From the NCBI GenBank assembly GCA_018110825.1, contig JAGBCL010000059.1:1-64000 (forward strand): a DNA stretch of 64,000 nt. Reading direction: 5' to 3'. The translations under genes were made by a program, and so were the position numbers. Source of the stretch: Oscillospiraceae bacterium. GTDB lineage: Bacteria > Bacillota > Clostridia > Oscillospirales > Ruminococcaceae. Below, one piece after another: positions 24,013-33,084 of this stretch (position 1 is its first letter; each line of letters begins with the position of its first letter). The notes under the pieces are model-generated. The model was not told the origin of the DNA. It saw nothing but the letters and a program-made list of their open reading frames with translations, and ran no database searches.

Positions 24013-26019
24013 TTAATTAAGAACTTTTTCACAGAATTCAATCATAGGTTGAATGTGATTGCTGCGTCCATCAATAAAATCAAGGATACATTGTGCGCTT
24101 GCATAGCCGCCGCCAAGTGCATCTTCAGTGTCGCCGGTGCCAGGGTAACGGTTAAAGAATTGTTCGTAAAGCGGGGAGTAGATGTCCACAAATTCCATCA
24201 GTCTTGCAGTTGCCGCTTCCTTTTCAAAGTAACCATCGGAAAGACCTGTCAGGCGGTCATAAAATTCTGTGCGGAAGCCTTCGTTTGTCATAAGATATGC
24301 AAAGCAGAGAACAGCAGGATTGTTTGTATCCATATCAAGCAGACCATTAGGCTTGTAGTTATCCTCCTTGATAGTGTTTGTACGCACGTCACCGCCGCCG
24401 CTTACACCGCCGAATTCCATATCATAGAACATAAAGCGCCATCTGCCGTCAGCGTAAGGATTGCTTTCGTCAACATTTATCGTTTTCCACATAGACCAGT
24501 TTTTGCCCGGCCAGTCCCACTTATTGTTAATCCAGCATTGCACCGCAAAATAATCCATCACGGAGTAAGGGTCAACAAGCTGTACGAATTCGTCATAGTC
24601 CTCCTGAGATTTCAGGTCAGAGTGATTTCCAAAGAAATCGTACAATTCCTTGTAATAGTAGCTTTCCTTTTCACCTGCAGGAATTTCACCTTCGTCAAGT
24701 GCATAACCTCTGCCGTATTTTTCAGCATCGCCCTTGTAAACAACAACGTCGTCCTTGTTTACACCATGTACGTCCTCAAAGAAGTCATCGCTGTAGTCCT
24801 CTTCAAGAACGTAAAGTCCCCAGTATTCGCCATTGAGATAAACCACGCATGGACGGGACTGCTTTGTTTCGCAGGCACTGTCGTGAAGAAGCGACTGCCA
24901 ATAGGTATCATTGAACTTGGATGTAAAGGCACAGTTTCCTCCTGCACGGAGAACAAGATGCTTGAATTTGTCCATAACCTCACCGCTGTCATTGAGGTAA
25001 TCCTCACCGAAAACAGTGTATTCAAAGTTATTGTTTCCGTATTCTTTTCTTGCATAAAGGCGGAAGCCCTTCTGATAGTCGGAGCGGGAATAGTTGCCCT
25101 GAATACGAATACCGCAGTTCTGGTTAAGAACGGTTTCCGCACCTTCAGCAGTAACTTCAAGCATTGTAATTGAAGCGTTTCTTTCCCAGTCCCTGCCTCT
25201 TTGCTTGTAGTTTGCGTCAAGGGAGCGTGCGTCCTCAGTATCTTTGAGTCGGTTGCCCTCAGCAAGATGTTGTTCCAGTGCCTTGTCAAAAATATCACCC
25301 TTGACGTAAATGCCATTTTCGCTGTCAAAAAGGTCATCATAATTCACGTTTATGCTGATTACCGCAAGTGGAGTTCCTGCCGCGTCACAGCTTTCAGCAA
25401 TGCCCTGAATATGTTCTTCAGGTGTGCCGATAAAATACGCTGCAGAATTGTCTGTTCCGAAAGTTCCGTCCGATTTTTTTACAGCAGCACGTATTACAGT
25501 GCACTTGTCCACATCCTCATTTGCCGGCAATTCCATATCCCATTCGAACCCGTCACGGCTGCCGTTTACCTTGTTGTAATTGCCCGAAAACAGCACAGGG
25601 TCAACAGCTGAAACTACGTTTTCACGTCCTTCTGCGGAAACAATTTTCACAGGCTCGGTGTAAGCAATTGCAGTTTCACTTGTGGCAGGATTACTTCCGT
25701 CAAGAGTGTAAAAAATCTCGCCTTCGTCAGAGGAAGTTATTGTAAGGCCAAATTCCTCAGCATAAAATCCGCTTTCCGCAGAAAAAGAGATTGTTGTTGG
25801 GTCGGGTATAACTACATCTTCTTTTTTTTCGTCAGCAGCCGGTGAAGTTGTTTCAGAAGATTCTGTCTGAATATTATCAGCCGATTCAGCTGTTACTGAG
25901 GTTACTGCAGCAGTTGTATCAGTCGGAGCAGTATCCTCAGCAGGTTGTTCCGTGCAAGCGGTCAGAAGCACTGAAGCTGAAATTAGGAGTGCTGTAATTG
26001 AAGCGATTTTTCTTTTCAT
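24013..26019 (-). CDS. CotH kinase family lipoprotein with chitobiase-like N-terminal domain
   Basis: A 668-residue lipoprotein: signal peptide with LTAC lipobox, a Thr/Ser/Glu-rich linker (about 25-70), and a chitobiase/HEX-C-like beta domain (SAESGFYAEEFGLTITSSDEGEIFYTLDGSNP). The atypical CotH kinase domain follows (about 210-660), with GIRIQGNYSRSDYQKGFRLYARKEYG, LRAGGNCAFTSKFND, YLNGEYWGLYVLEE and the metal-binding DMEFGG. CotH proteins phosphorylate proteins in spore coats, and relatives occur on surfaces and cellulosomes of ruminococci. It is the last gene of a three-gene unit after DUF4956 and VTC proteins. Confidence 0.92.
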   Translation of the reverse strand: MKRKIASITALLISASVLLTACTEQPAEDTAPTDTTAAVTSVTAESADNIQTESSETTSPAADEKKEDVVIPDPTTISFSAESGFYAEEFGLTITSSDEGEIFYTLDGSNPATSETAIAYTEPVKIVSAEGRENVVSAVDPVLFSGNYNKVNGSRDGFEWDMELPANEDVDKCTVIRAAVKKSDGTFGTDNSAAYFIGTPEEHIQGIAESCDAAGTPLAVISINVNYDDLFDSENGIYVKGDIFDKALEQHLAEGNRLKDTEDARSLDANYKQRGRDWERNASITMLEVTAEGAETVLNQNCGIRIQGNYSRSDYQKGFRLYARKEYGNNNFEYTVFGEDYLNDSGEVMDKFKHLVLRAGGNCAFTSKFNDTYWQSLLHDSACETKQSRPCVVYLNGEYWGLYVLEEDYSDDFFEDVHGVNKDDVVVYKGDAEKYGRGYALDEGEIPAGEKESYYYKELYDFFGNHSDLKSQEDYDEFVQLVDPYSVMDYFAVQCWINNKWDWPGKNWSMWKTINVDESNPYADGRWRFMFYDMEFGGVSGGGDVRTNTIKEDNYKPNGLLDMDTNNPAVLCFAYLMTNEGFRTEFYDRLTGLSDGYFEKEAATARLMEFVDIYSPLYEQFFNRYPGTGDTEDALGGGYASAQCILDFIDGRSNHIQPMIEFCEKVLN

Positions 26020-26033
26020 AGCAAGCCCCCTGA

Positions 26034-26702
26034 TTAAAGTTCTTCTTTACTGTCAGGAACAATTCCGCAGCTTACGGTAAGATTACCGTTGCGGCAGCGG
26101 ATTTTATCCAGCATTTCCTTTTCGGATTTTCCTGCCTTGCAGGTTATTATGTAAACAAGCTCATACATTGTACCCATACGGATTGTACGTACATAGTCAA
26201 GTCGGCAGGAGTTGGTATACTCCTTGAAAATTTCATCGAATGTACCGCTGTAGTCCATATCCTCAGGTATAACAATTTTCAGCTGACGCATTGCTGCACG
26301 GTTTGGAGGAACAAGCTTTTCTGCAATAACGATTACAACAGCAATAATTGCTGTGAATATAAGTGCATACCACATGAATCCCATGCCGCATACAAGTCCT
26401 GAAGCCATTGCCAGGAACAGCATACAGATGTCACGGGAGCTGCCTGGGATTGAACGGAAACGTACAAGGCTGAATGCACCTGCTGCAGCAACACCTGCAC
26501 CGATATTTCCGTTAACCATCATAATAATCACCTGAACAATTGCCGGAACGATAAGTGTTGAAACAATCATAAATTTTGAAGGGCGGTTTGTTCCGAAGCG
26601 ATACACAACGGCAACTATTATTCCGCAGATTAAAGAGATAATCAATCCAATACCTGCGTTTGTGAGGGAAGCAAGCATATTTACCTGTGATAGAATGTTC
26701 AT
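26034..26702 (-). CDS. DUF4956 membrane protein
   Basis: A 222-residue protein with about four membrane segments in the first 140 residues, including VIIMMVNGNIGAGVAAAGAF and FRSIPGSSRDICMLFLAMASG. A cytosolic ACT-like C-terminal part follows (VRTIRMGTMYELVYIITCKAG). The GAGVAAAGAFSLVRFRS segment is the DUF4956 signature as I know it. The start overlaps the VTC gene's end by 4 bases and cotH follows 14 bases later. The trio VTC-DUF4956-CotH recurs in bacteria, so a joint role is likely though undefined. Confidence 0.87.
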   Translation of the reverse strand: MNILSQVNMLASLTNAGIGLIISLICGIIVAVVYRFGTNRPSKFMIVSTLIVPAIVQVIIMMVNGNIGAGVAAAGAFSLVRFRSIPGSSRDICMLFLAMASGLVCGMGFMWYALIFTAIIAVVIVIAEKLVPPNRAAMRQLKIVIPEDMDYSGTFDEIFKEYTNSCRLDYVRTIRMGTMYELVYIITCKAGKSEKEMLDKIRCRNGNLTVSCGIVPDSKEEL

Positions 26703-27442
26703 ATGGATAATTCCTTTCTGGTTGAAGTTTTTTTGTTTTGTACATATGAAGTATAAATTTTTCCGTACTTTGAAAAGGATACGGGATATATTTTCAAACG
26801 TGAAAGAATTTCGGTCAGTTCAAGCGGAATAGCCCGTCCGGACTTTATTTCCATAAGCCTGTAGTTTTCAGTGCCCGTATCAAGAAGTTCCGTATCGTCA
26901 TCTGAAGTAAGGGTTATATTGTCCCAACGGCTTCTGATGTTTTTATCAAATGTAATACGTACTTCGGGGTGTTCGGTAAGAAAATACGCCTCACGGTCAT
27001 AAGCAAGATAGATTTTCGGTTCAGGATTGTATTTCTTCATGAGATAGTCAATTTCCTCAAAAATCTGATTCGGAACGAAGCCTTCAAGACTCGCAGGACG
27101 AATTCCTTTATGCACATAGTCAGCTGCTTCGCCGAATGGAATAACTATTCTTCTTTTGTAAACTACACCCTTTGCCTTTTTCTTGATTTCAAAAAATATT
27201 TTTGTGTCATTGTCAGCATTTCCGTAGCTTCTTATACGCAATTTTTCCTTATATGCAGGACGGTCAAGGGAATGTTCTATAAAGTAAAAATCATCCGTGT
27301 CGAGATACAGATTGCAGATTTTGTATTCGCCGTATTTGTCCCGTGAAAGCAATTCACTGGTTTCACTGAGAAAAGCATCCGCTTGTTGGGCAGTAAGCAG
27401 GAATTTGGTTTCCCGGCGGTTAAAGCTTTGTATGTAACTCAT
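26699..27442 (-). CDS. VTC-domain polyphosphate polymerase-like protein
   Basis: A 247-residue CYTH/VTC tunnel-fold protein. The start is FNRRETKFLLTAQQADAF. Lys/Arg-rich strands (KLRIRSYGN, FFEIKKKAKGVVYKRRIVIPF) line the tunnel, an acidic strand set (IYLAYDREAYF, RITFDKNIRSR) follows, and LMEIKSG closes it. Family members make polyphosphate from ATP at membranes. It is the first gene of the unit, and the membrane protein downstream could anchor it or export product. Its own phosphate substrate specificity is inferred from the family. Confidence 0.88.
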   Translation of the reverse strand: MSYIQSFNRRETKFLLTAQQADAFLSETSELLSRDKYGEYKICNLYLDTDDFYFIEHSLDRPAYKEKLRIRSYGNADNDTKIFFEIKKKAKGVVYKRRIVIPFGEAADYVHKGIRPASLEGFVPNQIFEEIDYLMKKYNPEPKIYLAYDREAYFLTEHPEVRITFDKNIRSRWDNITLTSDDDTELLDTGTENYRLMEIKSGRAIPLELTEILSRLKIYPVSFSKYGKIYTSYVQNKKTSTRKELSI

Positions 27443-27590
27443 TTTTCTCCCTTCCGTTAATAAAAATCAACAAAAAATCACATATACTCACATTAAAGTA
27501 TATCATTGTTGAACAATATTAAATACGGAAAAATGCTAAAAATTTGTAAATATATTAATAATTATAAGGAAAATTAAGGTAAAATATTTG

Positions 27591-27619
27591 TTGACAATAA
27601 AATTTAGGTATGATAAAAT
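27591..27619 (+). promoter_or_regulatory. Sigma-A promoter of the CE2-like lipoprotein gene
   Basis: TTGACA, a 17-bp spacer ending in TG-A (extended -10) and TAAAAT lie 30 bp before the ATG. Confidence 0.82.
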
Positions 27620-27649
27620 TAATTTATCTTTTTAGAACCCGGAGGATAT

Positions 27650-29119
27650 ATGCGAGCAGGATTGATAATTCTTCTGTGCAGTATAGCAATTATGCTGTGC
27701 GGATGTACGGATATTGATGAGGAAATGCCGGTTGCTTCTTCTGTATATACATATATAGAACCGATGGAGAAGCTATATGTTCCCGAAACAAGTACAATAT
27801 CTGAAGCGATTACGATTGCTGAAACCGAAACAGCAACCGTATCGACTACAGTTACAACTACGGAAACAAGCGCTGAATCAAGCACTGTTAAGGAGACAGA
27901 AACTACAACCGAAACTACTACTGAAATTACTACCGAAACCACCACGGAAGTTGTTACTACAGTTTCTGAAACAGAAACAACTGTTGAAGTTACTACGATT
28001 ACCGAACCTGAAACAATCACAGAAACAGTAGTTGTTTCTGAAACGGAAACGGTTTCCGAAAGCATTGCCGAGATTACCACGGGCCAGCTTTATGAGTCGG
28101 ATTTCCGTGCAGATGAGGATTACGTCAAAATCTGCGGCAGAACTTACACCAACAGCAGCGGAACGGTTATTCTCTCAAATACATATTCTTCTGTTGAATT
28201 TGCTTTCTGCGGTACGCTCGCGGAGGTTACCCTCACAAGCGACTGCAAAAATTCAAAGGCAAGAGTTGGAATTTTCGTTAACGGAGAACGTGCAATAGAT
28301 ACAATGCTTACCGAAAAGACAACCACATTGAAGGTGTTTGAAAGCGACGTGCCTGAAAAGTGTGTTGTTTCGATTGTCAAGCTTTCCGAACAATCCCATT
28401 CCTATGTGGGCGTAAAAAATATTCACGCTGTTACGGAGTACGGAATAATTCCGACACCTGAGCGTGAACGCAAAATTGAGTTTATCGGCGACAGCATAAC
28501 CTGCGGTTACGGAGTTGACGCACCAAACGAGCATTACGATTTTTCGACCGAGACCGAGGATGGTTCAAAGACATATGCGGCACTTATCGGCAAGGCTCTT
28601 GATGCTGATGTTAATATTGTTGCATGGAGCGGTATCGGTGCATATTCCTGCTACACAAGCGGCGATGAGCCAAGTCAGTGGAAGCTTGTTTCGGGAATTT
28701 ACGGTAACACCGACACGATGCACACAAGTCAAAAATGGGACTTTTCGACCTGGCAGCCTGACGTTGTGGTAATCAACATCGGTACCAACGATAACAGCTG
28801 GACAAAGGGAATTGACTCGCGGGTTGATACCTTCGGAAACGCTTACTACGATTTGATTTGTCAGGTGCGTGAGAAAAACCCCGACGCATATATAATCTGT
28901 TCCCTCGGCGCAATGGGCAGCAATCTTCTTCCCAAAATCAAGGAGCAGGTTGCGGCTTATTCCGCAGATACAGGTGACTACCGTGTTACAACTTTTGAAT
29001 TTGCAAATCAGAACGGCTACAAGGACGGATACGGCGCTGACTACCACCCAAGCGCAAAGACTCACAAGAAAATGGCTGACAAGCTTGCACCGTTTATTGC
29101 CGAACTTATGAACTGGTAA
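27650..29119 (+). CDS. Surface lipoprotein, CE2-like SGNH carbohydrate esterase
   Basis: A 489-residue protein: lipoprotein signal (LCGC lipobox at about 20-23), then a long Thr/Glu-rich stalk of about 90 residues made of TETTTE-type repeats. A beta jelly-roll of about 110 residues (VKICGRTYTNSSGTVILSN) follows, then an SGNH hydrolase domain. The catalytic Ser is in IEFIGDSITCGYG, with block motifs VVINIGTNDN and DYHPSAKTH (catalytic His). Jelly-roll plus SGNH is the CE2 layout, whose members deacetylate xylo- or manno-oligosaccharides. It sits on the outer face of the membrane. Promoter, GGAGG site and terminator make it monocistronic. Confidence 0.9.
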   Translation: MRAGLIILLCSIAIMLCGCTDIDEEMPVASSVYTYIEPMEKLYVPETSTISEAITIAETETATVSTTVTTTETSAESSTVKETETTTETTTEITTETTTEVVTTVSETETTVEVTTITEPETITETVVVSETETVSESIAEITTGQLYESDFRADEDYVKICGRTYTNSSGTVILSNTYSSVEFAFCGTLAEVTLTSDCKNSKARVGIFVNGERAIDTMLTEKTTTLKVFESDVPEKCVVSIVKLSEQSHSYVGVKNIHAVTEYGIIPTPERERKIEFIGDSITCGYGVDAPNEHYDFSTETEDGSKTYAALIGKALDADVNIVAWSGIGAYSCYTSGDEPSQWKLVSGIYGNTDTMHTSQKWDFSTWQPDVVVINIGTNDNSWTKGIDSRVDTFGNAYYDLICQVREKNPDAYIICSLGAMGSNLLPKIKEQVAAYSADTGDYRVTTFEFANQNGYKDGYGADYHPSAKTHKKMADKLAPFIAELMNW

Positions 29120-29125
29120 ACAGAA

Positions 29126-29160
29126 ACCGCCTTGAGATTATTCCCAAGGCGGTAATTTTT
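29126..29160 (+). terminator. Terminator of the CE2-like gene (bidirectional potential)
   Basis: ACCGCCTTG/CAAGGCGGT stem followed by AATTTTTATTT. It lies between convergent genes. Confidence 0.82.
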
Positions 29161-30169
29161 ATTTATTCTTGTTCTTTTTCTTTTCGTGAAGGTGTGCAAA
29201 TACAATATAGTAAATCGGGATTGTTACAAAAAGCATCCACATTGTGCCCCACCACATACCGCCAAGCCATGCCCATATATCACTCAAAATAATTCCTACG
29301 CCGACATAAACGATAACGCAGAAAACAGGGTAGCAGAAAATCAGCGGGTCACGTTTTTTGATTGCTTCCTTTGTTGTGTAGTACATAGGAATGAACAGGA
29401 ATGCAATCCATCCGATATGAGCAAGTCCCACAGGAATTGACAGACAGAATACTATTGCCATAAGCAGCGGGAAAAGCTTGTCAAGGAGAGTTGCAGGTTC
29501 CTTTTGCTTTTTGTGCATCTCATTGCTAAAGTCAGAGCCCTCGCCGAATTTGCGTTCCATTTTCTCGCCGAACTGTTCCATCTTCTCACCGAACTTTTCC
29601 ATGCCACGTTCAAGCTTGACTTCCCAGTCCTCAGTTTTGCCGTCCGCCTTTTCCGCATTTTTTACAGCTTCATTGATTTTCTGACCTGCGGAGTTAAGTA
29701 CGTCACCGATTGCACGTCCTGCCTTTTCAAGATTTTTTACAAGGTCATCTTGCTGAGGGGCAGCACCTGTTGATTTCTTTTCTTCCTCATCGATGTCCGC
29801 ACCGAATGGTGCACCCTGAGGAATTGAGCTCTCGCTGTTAAAATTGGTGTTAGGGAAAATCTCCTCTTCGGTGTAATTATCAGGACGCTTTTCTCGGATA
29901 GGGTCATCGGTGTAACCGTAATCGTCCTTTTTAAGGGAAATACCTGCGCTCACAGTTTCGGGAGAGGCACCCGTATTCAGCAATTCATCAATTGTTACCC
30001 CGTAAAGCTTTGCAAGTAAAATAAGGTTTTCCATATCAGGTGCGGACTCGGCACGCTCCCACTTTGAAACGGCCTGACGTGTAACTCCCATTTTTGCTGC
30101 AAGTTCTTCCTGAGAGAGGTTGTTCTTTTTACGCATCTGCTGAAGCTTGTTTGCAATCTCAATATTCAT
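29159..30169 (-). CDS. XRE-family regulator with C-terminal membrane domain
   Basis: A 336-residue protein. Residues 5-62 are an XRE helix-turn-helix (LSQEELAAKMGVTRQAVSKWERAE). A long charged linker contains a heptad-like repeat (MEKFGEKMEQFGEKMERKFGEG). Three or four membrane helices occupy about 225-325, and a KKKNKNK tail ends it. It is a membrane-tethered one-component regulator, probably acting on nearby or its own promoter. Two copies of TTGCATTATAA, 39 bp apart, lie in its upstream region. The signal sensed is unknown. Confidence 0.9.
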   Translation of the reverse strand: MNIEIANKLQQMRKKNNLSQEELAAKMGVTRQAVSKWERAESAPDMENLILLAKLYGVTIDELLNTGASPETVSAGISLKKDDYGYTDDPIREKRPDNYTEEEIFPNTNFNSESSIPQGAPFGADIDEEEKKSTGAAPQQDDLVKNLEKAGRAIGDVLNSAGQKINEAVKNAEKADGKTEDWEVKLERGMEKFGEKMEQFGEKMERKFGEGSDFSNEMHKKQKEPATLLDKLFPLLMAIVFCLSIPVGLAHIGWIAFLFIPMYYTTKEAIKKRDPLIFCYPVFCVIVYVGVGIILSDIWAWLGGMWWGTMWMLFVTIPIYYIVFAHLHEKKKNKNK

Positions 30170-30232
30170 ATATCATTTTCCTTTCGCATAGGTTGTGTTT
30201 TCAAGTTTAATAATATTATATCACATATATTA

Positions 30233-30282
30233 TTATAATGCAAGCATTTTTTAGTTGCTTTTTAAAAATATTTATAATGCAA
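30233..30282 (-). promoter_or_regulatory. Direct repeats upstream of the XRE gene
   Basis: TTGCATTATAA occurs twice, with starts 39 bp apart, 60-110 bp before the regulator's start. This is a plausible autoregulatory site. Confidence 0.4.
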
Positions 30283-30310
30283 CCTACAGTTGCGGAAAAT
30301 GCTGTCAAAA

Positions 30311-30339
30311 AAGAAAAGGCTCCGATATTTCGGAGCCTT
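30311..30339 (-). terminator. Terminator of the cellobiose phosphorylase gene
   Basis: AAGGCTCCGA and TCGGAGCCTT form a perfect 10-bp stem, followed on the minus strand by TTCTTTTTT. Confidence 0.92.
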
Positions 30340-30354
30340 CAATTTGTATAGGAA

Positions 30355-32829
30355 TTAGCCCATTACTGCAACAACTTCGTGAACGCCGCCGTCAAAGTTA
30401 GGAAGGATATTGCCTTCGATAGCCTTGCCGTCAACTGTGATGGACTTGATACCCTTGGAAACGTGGTCAGGGTTTTCAATCTTGATGTTGTATGTAGCAC
30501 CGCGGTAGTAACGGGAAACTGTGTAGCCGTCCCAAGCCTTTGGAATGGATGGGTCAATCTTCAGACCGTCATAGTCAGGAATGATACCGAGGATGTACTG
30601 GGAAATTGCAACGAAGTTCCAGGAAGCTGTACCTGTGAGCCAGCTGTTCTTAGCTTCGCCGAAACGCTTAGCGTCCTTACCTGCAACCATCTGTGCGTAA
30701 ACGTATGGTTCAGTTCTGTGAAGTTTTTCGTCTTCCTGATAAGCAGGAGCAATTCTTGTATAGTAATCGAACGCAACATCACCCATACCAGCGTAAGCAG
30801 CAGCACACATAATCCAAGCGTTGTTGTGGCAGAAGATACCGGCATTTTCCTTGTAACCGCCCGGGTATGTGGAAATCTCGCCGTATTCTACAACGTACTT
30901 TGTAAATGCAGGGTTGTTGAGAACAAGACCGTGCTTTGTACCGAGATATTTGTCAATGCTTGCTATAGTCTTTTCTGTGAATTCCTTACCGCCGATATCG
31001 GACATGATACAGAAGCCCTGTGGTTCGATGAAGATTTTACCTTCTTCATTTTCCTTGGAGCCAACCTTTCTTCCGTATGCGTCATAAGCACGGAGGAACC
31101 ATTCGCCGTCCCAGCCGTAGTCGATAATAGCCTGCTTCATCTTGTCGATTTCAGCCTGTGCCTTATCAGCTTCAGCGTTGTCGCCCATCTTGCGGCAGAG
31201 TGCAACGTATTCTGGTCCGATGTATGTGAACATACCGGCAATCATAACGGATTCAGCTGTTTCCTCGTTAAGTGGAGCACCTGTTTCAGGGTGAACTTCC
31301 TTAGCAATGTTGGAAGCTGTGTTCTGGAAGCTTTCGCCAGGAACACGGGAGAAGCAGTTGAGGTTGAGACAGTCATTCCAGTCAGCACGTCCGATAAGTG
31401 GGAGGCCGTGAGGGCCCTTATTGTCAACAACGTGATAGAAGCTTCTCTTGAGGTGGTCGAGGAGTGGCTGAGCAAGAGCAGGATCGTTCTTGTAGTCAAC
31501 CATTTCCTTGAGGATATCGTAGTCGCCTGTTTCCTTGATGTAGGAAGCAGTGGAGAGAATCATCCACAGTGGGTCATCGTTGAAGTTTGTACCAGCAGCG
31601 TCGTTACCCTTCTTGGTAAGTGGCTGGTACTGGTGGTAGTTACCGCCGTCCTCAAGCTGTGTAGCAGCGATATCGAGAATTCTTTCTCTTGCTCTTTCAG
31701 GAATCTGGTGAACAAAGCCGAGGATATCCTGGTTGGAGTCACGGAAGCCCATACCACGTCCGATACCGCTTTCAAAGTAAGAAGCGGAACGGGACATATT
31801 AAATGTAACCATACACTGGTACTGGTTCCAGATGTTAACCTGTCTGTTGAGCTTTTCATCAGGGCAAGTAAGAGTATACTTGTCGAGGAGAGCATCCCAG
31901 GTCTGCTTGAGTTCTTCGAATGCAGCGTCAACCTTTTCAGCTGTATCGTACTTAGCCATCATCTCGTAAGCCTTGGACTTGTTCATTGTGCCGTCAGCGT
32001 TGAACTTTTCAGGATATGGATTTTCAACGTAGCCGAGCATGAATACGAGAGTCTTTTCTTCACCTGCTGCAAGAGTGATTTCCTTGTAGTGGGAAGCAAT
32101 TGGGGACCAACCGTCAGCAACGGAGTTTTCAGGCTTGCCGTTGAATACTGTTACAGGGTCCTGGAAGTCGTGGTAGATATCGCCCATGAATGTTTCACGG
32201 TCAGTATCGTAGCCGTCAACTGTATCATTTACTGCATAGAAAGCAAAGTGGTTTCTTCTTTCCTTGTATTCAGTCTTGTGGTAGATAACAGCGCCGTTCT
32301 TTTCAAGTTCAACTTCACCTGTGTTGAAGTTTCTCTGGAAGTTAGCGGAGTCATCCTGAGCATCCCAGAGACACCATTCGATGAAGGAGAAGAGCTTGAA
32401 GGACTTAGCTTCGCCGCTTTCGTTCTTGAGAACAACCTTCTGGATTTCGCCTGTGAAATTCTGTGGTACAAAGAAAGTAACCTCAGCGGAAAGACCGTTC
32501 TTCTTACCGTTGATGATTGTGTAACCCATACCGTGACGGCACTTGTATTCGTCAAGGTCAGTCTTGACAGGAGACCAGCCAGGGTTCCATACTGTACCGT
32601 TGTCGTTTATGTAGAAGTAACGTCCGCCAGCATCAGCAGGAACGTTGTTGTAACGATAGCGAGTGATACGAGCGAGACGAGCGTCCTTATAGAAGTGGTA
32701 GCCGCCTGCTGTGTTGGAGATAAGTCCGAAGAAATCCTGTGTACCGAGGTAGTTGATCCAAGGGTAAGGAGTTTTCGGTGAGGTAATGACGTATTCCTTA
32801 TTAGCGTCATCATAGAAACCGAATTTCAT
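30355..32829 (-). CDS. cbp: Cellobiose phosphorylase (GH94)
   Basis: Cytosolic enzyme that splits cellobiose with phosphate into glucose-1-phosphate and glucose, saving ATP in cellulose fermenters. The 824-residue sequence is close to clostridial cellobiose phosphorylases throughout: [50 protein letters not shown], and the general-acid Asp in [16 protein letters not shown]. The C-terminal barrel ends [20 protein letters not shown]. It has its own promoter with a LacI-type dyad exactly in the spacer, so it should be induced by a sugar signal. Codon use is strongly biased, consistent with high expression. Confidence 0.96.
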   Translation of the reverse strand: MKFGFYDDANKEYVITSPKTPYPWINYLGTQDFFGLISNTAGGYHFYKDARLARITRYRYNNVPADAGGRYFYINDNGTVWNPGWSPVKTDLDEYKCRHGMGYTIINGKKNGLSAEVTFFVPQNFTGEIQKVVLKNESGEAKSFKLFSFIEWCLWDAQDDSANFQRNFNTGEVELEKNGAVIYHKTEYKERRNHFAFYAVNDTVDGYDTDRETFMGDIYHDFQDPVTVFNGKPENSVADGWSPIASHYKEITLAAGEEKTLVFMLGYVENPYPEKFNADGTMNKSKAYEMMAKYDTAEKVDAAFEELKQTWDALLDKYTLTCPDEKLNRQVNIWNQYQCMVTFNMSRSASYFESGIGRGMGFRDSNQDILGFVHQIPERARERILDIAATQLEDGGNYHQYQPLTKKGNDAAGTNFNDDPLWMILSTASYIKETGDYDILKEMVDYKNDPALAQPLLDHLKRSFYHVVDNKGPHGLPLIGRADWNDCLNLNCFSRVPGESFQNTASNIAKEVHPETGAPLNEETAESVMIAGMFTYIGPEYVALCRKMGDNAEADKAQAEIDKMKQAIIDYGWDGEWFLRAYDAYGRKVGSKENEEGKIFIEPQGFCIMSDIGGKEFTEKTIASIDKYLGTKHGLVLNNPAFTKYVVEYGEISTYPGGYKENAGIFCHNNAWIMCAAAYAGMGDVAFDYYTRIAPAYQEDEKLHRTEPYVYAQMVAGKDAKRFGEAKNSWLTGTASWNFVAISQYILGIIPDYDGLKIDPSIPKAWDGYTVSRYYRGATYNIKIENPDHVSKGIKSITVDGKAIEGNILPNFDGGVHEVVAVMG

Positions 32830-32919
32830 GTGTAAAATCTTCCTTTCTGTTATCTGCCTGAGCAGAATTTCTCATTATTGCGCAACAATATAGCTTTGAC
32901 AGCTACACTATTCAAAGAC

Positions 32920-32948
32920 ATTATACCATATTAAACGTTTAATATCAA
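32920..32948 (-). promoter_or_regulatory. Sigma-A promoter of cellobiose phosphorylase
   Basis: On the minus strand TTGATA, exactly 17 bp, then TATAAT. The spacer is filled by a perfect palindrome. Confidence 0.85.
32928..32945. promoter_or_regulatory. LacI-family operator in the cbp promoter
   Basis: ATATTAAACGTTTAATAT is a perfect 18-bp palindrome with the central CG typical of LacI-family operators, lying between -35 and -10. A bound repressor would block RNA polymerase. Confidence 0.8.
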
Positions 32949-33026
32949 GAGCACTTTTGTATTTTCCGACAATTTTTATGACGAAAAATTTTCAGCATTT
33001 TTGTGCATTTCAGTGTAGCATTTTAC

Positions 33027-33076
33027 AAAAAATAAAAGCTTCGGACAAGCCATACAATATGGTATGCGTCCGAAGC
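33027..33076 (-). terminator. Terminator of folC
   Basis: GCTTCGGAC/GTCCGAAGC outer stem with an inner CCATAC/GTATGG stem, followed by TTTTATTTTTTG on the minus strand. Confidence 0.88.
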
Positions 33077-33084
33077 GGTATTTA

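Noticed and set aside
24049-25173. 374-codon open frame opposite cotH
   Set aside because: No ribosome site or promoter; composition is typical of an antisense shadow.
30379-32781. 800-codon open frame on the strand opposite cellobiose phosphorylase
   Set aside because: It is a mirror of the strongly biased codons of the real gene, has no ribosome site and gives no recognisable protein.
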